From NCBI RefSeq assembly GCF_015558785.1, contig NZ_JADMOP010000009.1, positions 1-64,000 on the forward strand: a stretch of 64,000 nt of DNA. The letters run 5' to 3'. This stretch comes from Collinsella aerofaciens (lineage in GTDB: Bacteria > Actinomycetota > Coriobacteriia > Coriobacteriales > Coriobacteriaceae). How positions within the stretch are numbered: the stretch's first letter is position 1; every line of letters begins with the position of its first letter. Below the pieces are notes generated by a model. The model did no database searches. It saw only the letters and a list, made by a program, of their open reading frames with translations, and had not been told where the DNA came from. Both the position numbers and the translations under genes were made by a program. This document shows positions 1 to 8,603 of the stretch, in pieces.

Positions 1-75
1 TAAAGCCGTTTGTCTCCACCCGCGTAGCGGGTGGTTTAAAGCTGGCCGCTGCGCGGCCAGCGGACTAAAGTCTTG
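1..75. repeat. Tandem pair of GC-rich hairpins at left edge
   Basis: Two perfect hairpins sit back to back. The first pairs CCACCCGC (16-23) with GCGGGTGG (27-34). The second pairs GCTGGCCGC (41-49) with GCGGCCAGC (53-61). They are separated by TTTAAA and flanked by TAAAG (1-5) and ACTAAAG (64-70). The arrangement resembles the hairpin ends of IS200/IS605-type elements or a REP-like unit, but no transposase is in the window and the element may continue to the left. The assignment is an inference from shape only. Confidence 0.4.
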
Positions 76-80
76 AAACG

Positions 81-117
81 AAAGCGGCAACGCCCGTGAT
101 GGACGTTGTCGCTTTTC
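81..117. terminator. Bidirectional intrinsic terminator
   Basis: AAAGCGGCAACG (81-92) pairs with CGTTGTCGCTTT (103-114) and is followed by TTCTATT on the plus strand. The A-run before it makes a U-tract for the minus strand too. It can end a plus-strand transcript entering from the left and the deoR transcript on the minus strand. Confidence 0.6.
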
Positions 118-147
118 TATTGAGAAAACTACTCGGTTTCCGTTGCT

Positions 148-184
148 AACCACCACAATGGGGACAGGCACCTTTGTGGTGGTT
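148..184. repeat. GGGACAGG-loop hairpin, copy a
   Basis: An 11-bp perfect stem, AACCACCACAA (148-158) with TTGTGGTGGTT (174-184), closes a loop containing GGGGACAGG. It belongs to a family of intergenic hairpins seen again near 2270, 25850, 27640, 59448, 59502 and 62525. It lies just past the 3' end of the deoR-family gene. Confidence 0.7.
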
Positions 185-206
185 TTGGCCTTACTTCGCC
201 CCGTTG

Positions 207-953
207 CTAAACCGTGATGACGTTTTCCATCGTCTGGTACTTGGCGGGCACCTCGCCCGCGGTGATAACCGTTGCGTCACGGAAGTCCGCGAATTTTACG
301 GGAGCCACCATGCCAAACTTACTGGCGTCCGAGATTACGAAGCGTTTGGCTGTATGGCGCATCGAGATACGCTTGACCTGCGCTTCCTCGATATCGGGCG
401 TCGTAAAGCCCTGCTCGGCGGCAATGCCGTTAGAACCCCAAAAGCCGCAGTTAAAGTTGTAGCGGTCTAGGGTTGCCAGAGCATCGGGGCCAACGAGCGC
501 CTCGGTCTCGGGTTTAAGCTCGCCGCCCAGCACCACGGTGCGCATGCCGCGCACAGCGAGATGCTGAGCATGGAGCACGGAATCAGTCACATAGGTGACC
601 GATTCGAGATGCGGAAGATGCTCGATGAGTCTGAGCGTTGTCGAACCCGAATCGATGTACACAAAGCTCTCGGGCTCCACGAGCGCCGCGGCGCGGGCGC
701 AGATACGCTCCTTGTCGTCGTTATGGAGATCACTGCGCTCACTGATCGTTAGGTCGCGCGTCACGTGCGCGCGCTCAAGACTTGTCGCGCCACCGTGCAC
801 CTTGGCGATGCGGTGCGCTCGGTCGAGCGTCTGTAGGTCGCGTCGAATGGTAGAGGCCGTCACGCCCAGGGCATCGGCAAGCTCGGGCACCGTTACCGAG
901 CCAGCCTGCTGCACCATCGACACGATCGTATTGAGCCTATCTTCCGCAAGCAT
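207..953 (-). CDS. DeoR-family transcriptional regulator
   Basis: This 248-residue protein has the standard DeoR layout. An N-terminal winged helix-turn-helix covers about residues 5-55, including the VPELADALGVTASTIRRDL segment. A DeoRC sensor domain (about 75-235) follows, where this family binds phosphorylated sugar effectors. The length is normal. It is the second gene of a two-gene unit, three bases after the dehydrogenase, and probably controls that unit through the CGC array upstream at 2091-2220. The effector cannot be read from the sequence. Confidence 0.88.
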   Translation of the reverse strand: MLAEDRLNTIVSMVQQAGSVTVPELADALGVTASTIRRDLQTLDRAHRIAKVHGGATSLERAHVTRDLTISERSDLHNDDKERICARAAALVEPESFVYIDSGSTTLRLIEHLPHLESVTYVTDSVLHAQHLAVRGMRTVVLGGELKPETEALVGPDALATLDRYNFNCGFWGSNGIAAEQGFTTPDIEEAQVKRISMRHTAKRFVISDASKFGMVAPVKFADFRDATVITAGEVPAKYQTMENVITV

Positions 954-956
954 CGC

Positions 957-2036
957 TTACTCCTCCTCGGGGTAGACGACTCCCCAATCGGCGCGGAGCT
1001 TGGTCATGAGCTCCATCACATCAGAAGCATAATCCAGAAGCTCACGCTTGGAATCGTCGCCGGCGACGGCCTGCTCGAGGTCAGCCATCTCGTAGCACAG
1101 GGCATAAGCCTCGGTGCCCGCGGCGACCTCCTCGCGATGACCGTCCGCGGTCCACACGATCGTCGCGTGATCGGCGCGCGGATACTCGTTGACCTCGACA
1201 TAGCAATTGTCAAAGCTGATAACCGAGCGCTTTGGCTGCTTGGAGTGGAGCGTAAGGCTCACGACGCCCAGCTGCTGCTCGGCATTGCGGCAGACGATGC
1301 CGCCTGCAACGTCCACGCCGGTCTCGCAGGTGTTACCCAGAGACACGACCTCGACGGGCTGGCTCGCCATAAACAGGCGCATGACGGACAGGGCGTATAC
1401 GCCAATATCGAGCATGGCACCGCCGGCGAGGTTGCGATTGTAGAAACGGTTGGTCAGGTCGCCGTACTCCTTGTAGCTACCAAAGTTGAGCTGAGCGAGG
1501 TTCATGCGGCCAAACTCGCCGGCATCCATGCGGCGGCGCAGCTCTTGATACAAGGGCATGTGGAGCACCGTGGTAGCGTCCATAAGGACCACGTTGTGTT
1601 CGGCGGCAATGGCGCGGGCCTCATCGAGCTCGGCGGAGTTGAGCGTGATGGCCTTCTCGCAGAGAACGTGCTTGCCGGCCGCCAGGGCGGCGCGCAGATA
1701 GGTGATATGGGTGTTGTGCGGGGTGGTGATGTAGACGGCGTCGATGTCAGGATCGGCGTAGAGATCCTCAACCGTGTCATAGACCTTCTCGACGCCGTAC
1801 TGGTCGGCAAAAGTCTGAGCCTTGGTGAGCGTGCGGTTGGCAACGCCCGTAAGCTTGCGGCCGGCCAGGGCAAGGGACTGAGCCATCTGGTTGGCAATAA
1901 CGCCGCAACCGATCACAGCCCAACGGAGCTCGGGAGCCGTAAAGATGTCGTTAGGGAACGGCTTGTCCTGGACCGAAGCAAATGCTGCTTTGGCGGCTGC
2001 CGCGGCGTCGAGTGGAGCCTGCTTGGAATCTGCCAT
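957..2036 (-). CDS. Gfo/Idh/MocA-family oxidoreductase
   Basis: This 359-residue NAD(P)-dependent dehydrogenase has an N-terminal Rossmann fold. The dinucleotide-binding motif is AVIGCGVIA at about 40-48, and CEKAITL (about 126-132) holds the family's EK motif, with Ala in place of the usual Pro. The C-terminal GFO_IDH_MocA alpha/beta domain includes GGAMLDIGVYAL. Members oxidise or epimerise sugars, inositols or their derivatives; the substrate here is unknown. An N-terminal extension of about 35 residues precedes the Rossmann core. It is cotranscribed with the DeoR regulator, which suggests a sugar catabolic role. Confidence 0.85.
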   Translation of the reverse strand: MADSKQAPLDAAAAAKAAFASVQDKPFPNDIFTAPELRWAVIGCGVIANQMAQSLALAGRKLTGVANRTLTKAQTFADQYGVEKVYDTVEDLYADPDIDAVYITTPHNTHITYLRAALAAGKHVLCEKAITLNSAELDEARAIAAEHNVVLMDATTVLHMPLYQELRRRMDAGEFGRMNLAQLNFGSYKEYGDLTNRFYNRNLAGGAMLDIGVYALSVMRLFMASQPVEVVSLGNTCETGVDVAGGIVCRNAEQQLGVVSLTLHSKQPKRSVISFDNCYVEVNEYPRADHATIVWTADGHREEVAAGTEAYALCYEMADLEQAVAGDDSKRELLDYASDVMELMTKLRADWGVVYPEEE

Positions 2037-2090
2037 TATGTGTCTCCTGTGTCATAGAACGTCTTGCATTTCTGACAGCTCTATATTCGC

Positions 2091-2220
2091 ACAAACACGC
2101 GCGTCTGTGCGCGTTTTTGCGTATCTCACCGCTAAACGGTCATTATTGCCCCGTAAACCGCGCATATATACGCATAGGTGCGTAATTAAACGCAATCTAA
2201 CGCGCATAAACGCGCACACA
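2091..2220. promoter_or_regulatory. 10-bp-phased CGC operator-like array
   Basis: Upstream of the dehydrogenase-deoR pair, six consecutive 10-bp blocks at 2161-2220 each begin with CGC or CGT. A looser set (GCGT, GCGT, GTAT) at 2101-2130 has the same phase. Direct repeats at one helical turn fit a cooperative DeoR-type repressor. The rest of the 330-bp gap holds one GGGACAGG-type hairpin and the rplX terminator. Confidence 0.5.
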
Positions 2221-2269
2221 AGCAATTTATACAGCACGACCCGCTCATTTATGCTTACCCAGTTAGGGT

Positions 2270-2296
2270 ACTCATTTAAGTCTGTCCCCAATGAGT
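2270..2296. repeat. GGGACAG-loop hairpin, copy b (minus orientation)
   Basis: ACTCATT (2270-2276) pairs with AATGAGT (2290-2296). On the minus strand the loop reads GGGGACAGACTTA, matching the motif of the other family members. Confidence 0.55.
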
Positions 2297-2304
2297 AGGA
2301 ATAG

Positions 2305-2341
2305 AAAAAGGCCCGGGTGCCGTGGGGCATCCGGGCCTTTG
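2305..2341 (-). terminator. Intrinsic terminator after rplX
   Basis: On the minus strand AAAGGCCCGGATGCC pairs with GGCACCCGGGCCTTT, followed by TTCT. It ends the S10 operon directly after rplX, so rplE and the rest of the spc genes are not cotranscribed here. Confidence 0.85.
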
Positions 2342-2366
2342 CTAGCAACTTGATGTTGCGGGCAGC

Positions 2367-2672
2367 TTAGAACTTGTAGCCGCACTTCTTGCAGACGCGC
2401 AGCTTGTTCTTGCCGTCCTTCTCGTGACCGACGCGGGTAACCTTACCGCACTCGGGGCAAACGAGATTGACGTTGGAGGCGTCGATGGGGGCCTCCTGCG
2501 AAACGATGCCGCCCTGCTGGTTGGCAGCGTTGGGCTTGACGGCCTTCTTGACGACCGAAACGCCCTCGACAACGACCTTGTTCTCTGCAGGGAGAGCACG
2601 CAGGACAACGCCCTGCTTGCCGCGATCCTTACCAGAGAGAACCTGGACCTTATCGCCCTTCTTGATATACAT
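2367..2672 (-). CDS. rplX: 50S ribosomal protein L24
   Basis: This is the 101-residue L24, an assembly-initiating protein of the large subunit. The N-terminal KOW motif is visible ([19 protein letters not shown]). The C-terminal half carries a zinc-ribbon-like set of four cysteines, CPEC and CKKC (about 72-97), as in the Cys-containing form of L24. It is the last gene of the operon, 13 bp after rplN, and is followed by a terminator. Confidence 0.97.
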   Translation of the reverse strand: MYIKKGDKVQVLSGKDRGKQGVVLRALPAENKVVVEGVSVVKKAVKPNAANQQGGIVSQEAPIDASNVNLVCPECGKVTRVGHEKDGKNKLRVCKKCGYKF

Positions 2673-2685
2673 ATATCTCCCCTAA

Positions 2686-3054
2686 CTACAGGGTCTCGGG
2701 AGCGAGCGAGACGATCTTCATGTACTTCTTGTCACGAAGCTCGCGAGCGACAGGCCCGAAGATACGGGTGCCGACGGGCGAACCATCGTTGTTGATGACA
2801 ACGCAGGCGTTCTCATCAAAGCGAATGTAGGAGCCATCCTTGCGGCGGATCTCCTTAACGGTGCGAACGACGACGCAACGGACAACGTCCTTCTTCTTGA
2901 CGTTGGCGCCAGGGGTAGCCTCCTGGACAGCACCGATGAACACATCGCCGATGCCTGCATAACGACGCTTGGAACCGCCAAGCACCTTGATGCAGCGAAT
3001 CTTGCGAGCGCCGGAGTTGTCGGCGACGTTCAGCATGGTTTGCATCTGAATCAT
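2686..3054 (-). CDS. rplN: 50S ribosomal protein L14
   Basis: This is the 122-residue L14, normal length. It starts [16 protein letters not shown] and ends in the conserved KIVSLAPE region. It binds 23S rRNA at the subunit interface near bridge B8 and contacts L19. It lies in the S10 operon between rpsQ and rplX. About 118 bp separate it from rpsQ, unusually wide for this operon, with no recognisable gene in the gap. Confidence 0.97.
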   Translation of the reverse strand: MIQMQTMLNVADNSGARKIRCIKVLGGSKRRYAGIGDVFIGAVQEATPGANVKKKDVVRCVVVRTVKEIRRKDGSYIRFDENACVVINNDGSPVGTRIFGPVARELRDKKYMKIVSLAPETL

Positions 3055-3172
3055 GGTAGATGTTCCTCCGAACTAAGAACCGAAGAGAGGTGCGCAGCCT
3101 TTATACGGCCCGTGGTATGCAAGCCAGGCATACGCACATCTTCGGAAACGTACAAGTCGTATGAGCGACTGC

Positions 3173-3433
3173 TTATTTAGCGCGCTCGACGACCTCGATG
3201 AGGCGCCAACGCTTCATCTTGGACATAGGACGGGTCTCCATAACGCGGACGGTGTCGCCCACGCCAGCCGTGCACTCCTCGTCGTGAGCGTGCAGCTTCT
3301 TGGAGCTGGTCATCATCTTGCCGTACTTGGGGTGACGCTTGCGCTCGGTGATGGTGACAACAATGGTCTTGGCACCGGAGACGGAGGTAACGACACCCGT
3401 ACGGACCTTACGCGAGTTACGCGAATCAGTCAT
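3173..3433 (-). CDS. rpsQ: 30S ribosomal protein S17
   Basis: This is the 86-residue S17, a primary 16S rRNA binder with an OB fold. The family core RKVRTGVVTSVSGAKTIVV and the KYGKMMTSSKKLHAHDE segment are clear. It lies 16 bp downstream of rpmC in the usual order. Confidence 0.97.
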   Translation of the reverse strand: MTDSRNSRKVRTGVVTSVSGAKTIVVTITERKRHPKYGKMMTSSKKLHAHDEECTAGVGDTVRVMETRPMSKMKRWRLIEVVERAK

Positions 3434-3449
3434 GTTCTCTCCTTAGGTC

Positions 3450-3665
3450 CTACTCGGCGACAGCGGACTTCTCCGCTGCGATCTCGCGGGCGCGCTGCTC
3501 CGTGAGGACGCGAGCGATGTCCTTCTTCACGGTGTTGACGCGAGCGGTGTTGTCCAGCTGGCTGGTGGCCATCTGGAAACGAAGGTTAAAGAGCTCGGCG
3601 CGCATTTCCTTCAGCTTCTCAACGAGCTGAGCGTCCGAGAGCTCACGAATCTCTGCGGGCTTCAT
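3450..3665 (-). CDS. rpmC: 50S ribosomal protein L29
   Basis: This 71-residue L29 has a two-helix hairpin structure beginning [14 protein letters not shown]. It sits near the peptide exit tunnel beside L23. Its start codon touches the stop of rplP, so the two are translationally coupled. Confidence 0.96.
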   Translation of the reverse strand: MKPAEIRELSDAQLVEKLKEMRAELFNLRFQMATSQLDNTARVNTVKKDIARVLTEQRAREIAAEKSAVAE

Positions 3666-4168
3666 TAGTTCTCCTCCTTGGCGGCGGCGGCGTCCTCAGC
3701 AGCCCACTTGGCCTCGAGAGCGGCCTCCTCAGCCATCTCCTTCTCGATGCGCTGCTCAGCGTTCTTAGCAGCAACAATCTTGGTCTTGATGGGAAGCTTG
3801 TGCTGTGCAAGACGCAGAGCCTCGCGAGCGACCTCCTCGGGCACGCCCTTGACCTCGAACATGATGCGGCCGGGCTTGACGACGGCCACCCACTCCTCGG
3901 GGTTACCCTTACCAGAACCCATGCGAGTCTCGGCAGGCTTCTTGGTGATGGGCTTATCGGGGAAAATCGTGATGTAGACACGACCGCCACGCTTCATGTA
4001 GCGGGTCATGGCAATACGAGCGGCCTCGATCTGACGGTTGGTGATCCAATGGGCCTCGAGAGCCTGGATACCAAACTCGCCGAAATGCAGCTCGGTATTA
4101 CCCTTGGCCTGGCCCTTCATGGAGCCACGCTGCACCTTGCGGTGAAGAATACGCTTAGGGGCAAGCAC
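3665..4168 (-). CDS. rplP: 50S ribosomal protein L16 with acidic C-terminal extension
   Basis: L16 sits by the A site and organises 23S rRNA around the peptidyl transferase centre. The core from [15 protein letters not shown] to about residue 136 is canonical. The protein is 167 residues, about 30 longer than the usual 135-140. The extra tail is rich in Ala, Glu and Lys and should be helical. The gene overlaps the stop of rpsC by one base and abuts rpmC. Confidence 0.97.
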   Translation of the reverse strand: MLAPKRILHRKVQRGSMKGQAKGNTELHFGEFGIQALEAHWITNRQIEAARIAMTRYMKRGGRVYITIFPDKPITKKPAETRMGSGKGNPEEWVAVVKPGRIMFEVKGVPEEVAREALRLAQHKLPIKTKIVAAKNAEQRIEKEMAEEAALEAKWAAEDAAAAKEEN

Positions 4169-4878
4169 TACTGACCCCTCCTCTCGGAGTTACGACGACG
4201 AGGACGGGAAGAGCCCTCGAGTGCAGGGTTGGGAACAGGCTGGCCCGGGAGCTTCTCGCCCAGGTAGATCCAGACCTTCACGCCGCAAGCGCCCATGGTG
4301 GTGCTGGCGACAGCCGTGCCGTAGTCGATCTTGGCACGGAGGGTGTGCAGAGGCACGCGACCCTCGCGGTACCACTCACGACGGCCCATCTCGGCGCCGC
4401 CGAGACGACCGGAGCACTGGATACGGATGCCCTTAGCGCCGGCCTTGCGGGCGGACTGGACAGCCTTGCGCATAGCGCGACGGAAGGCAACGCGGCCCTC
4501 GAGCTGCTCGGCGATAGACTGAGCAACGAGGTTGGCGTCGAGCTCGGGGCGCTTGATCTCGACAACGTCGACGGAGAGCTGGCCCTTGGAGACGCCAGCG
4601 ACCTTCTCGAGCTCGGTGCGGAGGGTATCGATCTCGGCACCCTTCTTACCGATGACAACGCCGGGGCGAGCGGTGAGGATGATGACCTTCACCTTGTCGC
4701 CAGCGCGCTCGATCTCGACGCGGGAGACAGCTGCGCGGGAAAGACGCTTCTCGAGGTACCTGCGGATCTCGAGATCGTTACCGAGGGTCTTAGCGTAATC
4801 CTTCTCTGCGAACCAGCGGGAGCGCCAGTTCTCGGTGATGCCAAGACGGAAGCCGGTGGGGTAGACTTTCTGACCCAT
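4168..4878 (-). CDS. rpsC: 30S ribosomal protein S3
   Basis: This 236-residue S3 has a type II KH domain ([11 protein letters not shown] at about 73-83) and the S3 C-terminal domain ([13 protein letters not shown]). It lines the mRNA entry site with S4 and S5. It lies six bases after rplV and overlaps rplP by one base. Confidence 0.98.
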   Translation of the reverse strand: MGQKVYPTGFRLGITENWRSRWFAEKDYAKTLGNDLEIRRYLEKRLSRAAVSRVEIERAGDKVKVIILTARPGVVIGKKGAEIDTLRTELEKVAGVSKGQLSVDVVEIKRPELDANLVAQSIAEQLEGRVAFRRAMRKAVQSARKAGAKGIRIQCSGRLGGAEMGRREWYREGRVPLHTLRAKIDYGTAVASTTMGACGVKVWIYLGEKLPGQPVPNPALEGSSRPRRRNSERRGQ

Positions 4879-4884
4879 ACAGCT

Positions 4885-5256
4885 TTACGCCTCCTTTCGA
4901 GGAGCAACGACGACGGTGATGTGGGAAGTACGCTTCAGAATGCGAGAAGCGGAACCCTTGGCGCGGGGACGGATGCGCTTAAGCGTCGGACCCTCGTCAA
5001 CATAGGCAGCGGCGACAACCAGGTTGTCGGCACGCAGACCGTTGTTGTTCTCGGCGTTCGCAACGGCGGAACGGAGAACCTTCTCGACATCCACGGCGAC
5101 GGCGCGGTCGCAGAAGTGGAGGATGTCGAAGGCCTGAGCGACAGGCTTGCGGCGGATCAGATCGACCACCAGGCGGGCCTTGCTGGGGGAAACACGCACG
5201 TACTTAGCGACAGCGCGAACCTCGGTGGCCTCAGTTTCAATAGACTTAGTTGCCAT
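4885..5256 (-). CDS. rplV: 50S ribosomal protein L22
   Basis: This 123-residue L22 has a beta hairpin that lines the exit tunnel. The family core [17 protein letters not shown] and the C-terminal [20 protein letters not shown] are intact. It follows rpsS by 14 bp in the standard order. Confidence 0.97.
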   Translation of the reverse strand: MATKSIETEATEVRAVAKYVRVSPSKARLVVDLIRRKPVAQAFDILHFCDRAVAVDVEKVLRSAVANAENNNGLRADNLVVAAAYVDEGPTLKRIRPRAKGSASRILKRTSHITVVVAPRKEA

Positions 5257-5270
5257 TTACGGTTAACCCC

Positions 5271-5531
5271 CTATTTGGCCTTGTGGCCACGGAACGTACG
5301 AGTCGGCGCGAACTCGCCGAGCTTGTGACCAACCATGGACTCGGTAACATACACGGGCACATGCTTGCGGCCGTCGTGGACGGCGATGGTGTGACCAACC
5401 ATCTCGGGGAAGATGGTGGACGCGCGGGACCAGGTCTTCACGACGTCCTTCTTGCCAGCCTCGTTCATCGCGGTGATACGCGAGAGAAGGCGAGTCTCCA
5501 CGAACGGGCCCTTTTTGAGACTTCTGCTCAT
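5271..5531 (-). CDS. rpsS: 30S ribosomal protein S19
   Basis: This 86-residue S19 begins [12 protein letters not shown] and ends with the conserved [16 protein letters not shown] block. It binds the head of 16S rRNA with S13. It lies between rplB and rplV. Confidence 0.98.
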   Translation of the reverse strand: MSRSLKKGPFVETRLLSRITAMNEAGKKDVVKTWSRASTIFPEMVGHTIAVHDGRKHVPVYVTESMVGHKLGEFAPTRTFRGHKAK

Positions 5532-5563
5532 AAGTGCTTTCTCCTAAAACTCGGTATCCGAAA

Positions 5564-6394
5564 TTACTTCTTACGGCGACGAATGATGTGCTGGTTCGAG
5601 ACCTTCTTCTTCTTGCGCGTACGAAGGCCCTTCGTCGGCTTACCCCAGGGGGTAACGGAGGGACGACCAGAGGTGTGGTTCTTGCCCTCGCCACCGCCGT
5701 GCGGGTGGTCGACAGGGTTCATGACGGTACCGCGGACGGTCGGGCGCACGTTCATGTGACGCTTACGGCCGGCCTTGCCGATGACGATGTTGGAGTGATC
5801 GGCGTTGCCGACCTCACCGACGGTGGCGCGGCAGGTAACGAGGATGCGGCGCATCTCGGAGGAAGGCATACGGACGATAGCGTACTTGCCCTCCTTACCC
5901 ATCAGCTGGCAGGAGTTACCGGCGGAACGGGCGATAGCAGCGCCCTTGCCCGGCTGGAACTCGACGGCGTGGATGAGCGTACCGACGGGGATGTCGGCGA
6001 GGGGCAGAGCGTTGCCCGGCTTGATGTCGGCGTCAGAACCGGACATGATGGTCTGACCGACCTCGAGGCCCTTGGGGGCCAGGATGTAGCGCTTCTCACC
6101 GTCAGCGTAGTGCAGCAGAGCGATGCGAGCGGAACGGTTCGGATCGTACTCGATCGTGGCAACCTTGGCGGGCACGCCGTCCTTGTTGCGCTTGAAGTCG
6201 ATCACGCGGTAACGACGCTTCACGCCGCCGCCCTGGTGGCGGGTGGTGATGCGGCCGTTGTTGTTACGACCGGCCTTCTTGGGCAGGGGCTCGAGAAGAG
6301 ACTTCTCGGGCTTGGTGCAGGTGATCTCGGAGAAGTCGGAGATCGTCTGCCAACGCCTACCAGCGGAGGTCGGCTTAAGGTGCTTTACAGCCAT
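5564..6394 (-). CDS. rplB: 50S ribosomal protein L2
   Basis: This 276-residue L2 is required for subunit association and peptidyl transfer. The C-terminal signature [13 protein letters not shown] contains the conserved His. The start at 6394 ([10 protein letters not shown]) is chosen over an in-frame ATG 75 bp upstream because GAAAGGG precedes it and family members start here. The gap to rplW is about 180 bp and contains no gene. Confidence 0.97.
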   Translation of the reverse strand: MAVKHLKPTSAGRRWQTISDFSEITCTKPEKSLLEPLPKKAGRNNNGRITTRHQGGGVKRRYRVIDFKRNKDGVPAKVATIEYDPNRSARIALLHYADGEKRYILAPKGLEVGQTIMSGSDADIKPGNALPLADIPVGTLIHAVEFQPGKGAAIARSAGNSCQLMGKEGKYAIVRMPSSEMRRILVTCRATVGEVGNADHSNIVIGKAGRKRHMNVRPTVRGTVMNPVDHPHGGGEGKNHTSGRPSVTPWGKPTKGLRTRKKKKVSNQHIIRRRKK

Positions 6395-6573
6395 TACAAT
6401 CCCTTTCAATAGGAATCCGTTAGCCATCGCAGACAGGGATTCGAGGTTCTGCCTCGGGTGCGATGACACCGGACGTATACACGGTTCCGGGCGTGTCCAT
6501 TTTATACGCCCAAAACCTTGAGCTCTCGCCTCCCCTTTTTGGGAGGCATGAGCTCACTAAACAGCAGCGAGTC

Positions 6574-6861
6574 TTAGGCCTGGTTGCCAAAGACCTCGAT
6601 GGTGTCGCCCTCGGCCAGCGTGACGATGGCCTTCTTCCAAGAACGGGTCTTGCCGGCGACATAGCGCACGCGCTTGGTCTTGGGCTTGACCGTCAGGGTG
6701 TTCACGCGAACGACCTTGACGCCGAAGATCTCCTCGACAGCGTCCTTGATCTGATACTTGTTAGCATCCTTGGCGACCTCGAACGTGTACTTGTTCAGCT
6801 CCATGCCGGAGAAGGAACGCTCGGACACGATCGGACGGATGATGATCTCGTGGGCGGTCAT
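6574..6861 (-). CDS. rplW: 50S ribosomal protein L23
   Basis: This 95-residue L23 lies at the tunnel exit and docks trigger factor and SRP. It begins MTAHEIIIRPIVSERS, the usual N-terminal signature. Its start abuts the stop of rplD. Confidence 0.97.
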   Translation of the reverse strand: MTAHEIIIRPIVSERSFSGMELNKYTFEVAKDANKYQIKDAVEEIFGVKVVRVNTLTVKPKTKRVRYVAGKTRSWKKAIVTLAEGDTIEVFGNQA

Positions 6862-7488
6862 TTATGCAAGCACCTCCCCGAAGTGAGCGGCGATGTCGGC
6901 GGGCATCAGCACGGCGTTGTTGTTGACGAGATCGTAGGTGTTGGCCTCGTCAGCGGTGATGATGAACGTCTTGGGAATGTTGCGGAACGACAGGTAGGCG
7001 TTGACGTCCTCATCGCGAACGATGATGGTCAGACGCTTGCCCTCAAGGCCGAGAGCCTTGAGCATGGCGACGGCAGCCTTGGTGGAAGGCTTCTCGAAGC
7101 CGTAGTCGTCGACGAGCACGAGCTCGCCATCGGCCAGCTTGGCGGACAGCGCGGAGCGCATAGCCAGCTTGACCTCCTTGTTGTTCATACGCTTAGCGTA
7201 GGAACGGGGCTTGGGGGCGAAGACAACGCCACCGTGACGCCACTGGGCAGCACGGATGGAACCCTGGCGGGCACGGCCGGTGCCCTTCTGACGCCAAGGC
7301 TTCTTGCCGCCACCGGAAACCTCAGAGCGGCCCTTAGCGGACTGGGTGCCCTGACGCCAAGAGGCCATCTGGCACTTGACGATGTGGTGCATAACGTGGA
7401 TGTTCGGCTCGATGCCGTACACCTCAGCGGCGAGCTCGGCCTCGGCGACCTTCTTGCCCTCGCTGTTCTTTACTTCAAACTTTGCCAT
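6862..7488 (-). CDS. rplD: 50S ribosomal protein L4
   Basis: This 208-residue L4 has an extended loop that narrows the exit tunnel. The basic loop (QKGTGRARQGSIRAAQWRHG) is present. In enterobacteria L4 also represses its own operon. Here the operon starts with rplC and lacks rpsJ, so whether that control exists is unknown. It lies 46 bp after rplC. Confidence 0.97.
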   Translation of the reverse strand: MAKFEVKNSEGKKVAEAELAAEVYGIEPNIHVMHHIVKCQMASWRQGTQSAKGRSEVSGGGKKPWRQKGTGRARQGSIRAAQWRHGGVVFAPKPRSYAKRMNNKEVKLAMRSALSAKLADGELVLVDDYGFEKPSTKAAVAMLKALGLEGKRLTIIVRDEDVNAYLSFRNIPKTFIITADEANTYDLVNNNAVLMPADIAAHFGEVLA

Positions 7489-7534
7489 TTAAGTGTTCTC
7501 CTTGGTATGACGCTGGGCTAAATGGGCTGGGCCC

Positions 7535-8155
7535 TTAGGCCATACGGATGGCGACGAGACCATTCTTGGCACCCGGGACAGCGCCCTTGACCAAGATGAG
7601 GTTCTGCTCGGCATCGATGCGGACAACGGAAAGGTTCTTGACGGTAACGCGCTCGTTACCCATGTGACCGGCCATCTTGACGCCCTTGAGGACGCGCGCA
7701 GGATAGGCGCACTGACCGATAGAACCGGGGTGACGCTGGAAGTGAGAACCATGCGTCATAGGACCGCGGCGCTGACCCCAGCGCTTGATGCGACCCTGGA
7801 AGCCCTTACCCTTGGAGGTACCGATGACGTCGACCTTCTCGACATCAGCGAAATCAGCGACGGTGACGACCTCGCCGACCTTGTGCTCCTCGCCGTTCTC
7901 GACGCGGACCTCACGAAGGAAGCGAACAGGCTCGACGCCAGCCTTGGCGAAGTGACCAGCCATGGGCTTGTTCACGTTCTTGGCCTTGATGTCGCCGAAA
8001 CCGATCTGGACGGCGTCATAGCCGTCGGTTGCCTGAGTTTTAACCTGCGAGACAGCGCAGGGGCCAGCCTGGATGACCGTGACGGGAACGACGTTGTCGT
8101 CCTCGTCCCAAACCTGGGTCATGCCAATCTTGCGGCCGAGAATCATGCTGATCAA
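7535..8155 (-). CDS. rplC: 50S ribosomal protein L3
   Basis: This is L3 of about 206 residues, with the signature [17 protein letters not shown] and the central loop [13 protein letters not shown] that reaches the peptidyl transferase centre. The start is ambiguous. TTG at 8155 gives an N-terminus of the usual length and has GGGAT upstream, while ATG at 8146 has no good ribosome binding site. It is the first gene of this S10 operon, because rpsJ, its normal predecessor, lies about 14 kb away. Confidence 0.96.
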   Translation of the reverse strand: MISMILGRKIGMTQVWDEDDNVVPVTVIQAGPCAVSQVKTQATDGYDAVQIGFGDIKAKNVNKPMAGHFAKAGVEPVRFLREVRVENGEEHKVGEVVTVADFADVEKVDVIGTSKGKGFQGRIKRWGQRRGPMTHGSHFQRHPGSIGQCAYPARVLKGVKMAGHMGNERVTVKNLSVVRIDAEQNLILVKGAVPGAKNGLVAIRMA

Positions 8156-8338
8156 GATATGATCCCAACTCTCGCGTGGTCTTGGGACAATGCGTACACC
8201 ACCGAGCGTACGCCCCTAGAGGACCACTACTTATACGACGTGCTCCCCAGCCTTGTATTGCGTCCGGACTACCTGACAACCCTATTAAGCAGGCATTTTG
8301 TCCAGCCAGAATACTCCCCTGGTTTCACACAGCTGTTT

Positions 8339-8368
8339 AGTATACACGGCTGCGGGCGTATCCATCGA
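8339..8368 (-). promoter_or_regulatory. Probable rplC operon promoter
   Basis: On the minus strand a TATACT -10 box (8339-8344) is preceded 17-18 bp upstream by TCGATG, a moderate -35. Transcription from here would give an untranslated leader of about 175 nt before rplC. Confidence 0.45.
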
Positions 8369-8408
8369 GATTCATATTTCACTCACATTGTTTACGCAGG
8401 TAAAGTGC

Positions 8409-8573
8409 GTGGAGTCGCCTGGGCTTGGCAGAGGGGCGGCGAAATATATTAAGTTTGCTGCTCTACAGTCCTGCGCAAGACGGAAAGCACATTAAGTGCT
8501 TTCCTTTGCGTGCGGAACTCGCGACAAACTTAATATATTTCGCCGCCCCTCTGCCAAGCTCGGGAGACGACAC
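8409..8573. repeat. Long covarying hairpin element, copy 1
   Basis: Perfect 34-bp inverted arms (8423-8456 with 8526-8559) run from GCTTGGCAGAGGGG to TTAAGTTT, and pairing continues imperfectly to 8409 and 8573. Inside is a conserved asymmetric block, GCTGCTCTACAGTCCTG on one side and GTGCGGAACTCGCGAC on the other. The apex is GGAAAGCAC-ATTAA-GTGCTTTCC. A second copy with different arms lies at 25686-25820. This copy lies between the histidine phosphatase 3' end and the rplC promoter. Confidence 0.85.
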
Positions 8574-8603
8574 GTTGATGTCTGCTTAACTCTGCTCGCT
8601 CAG

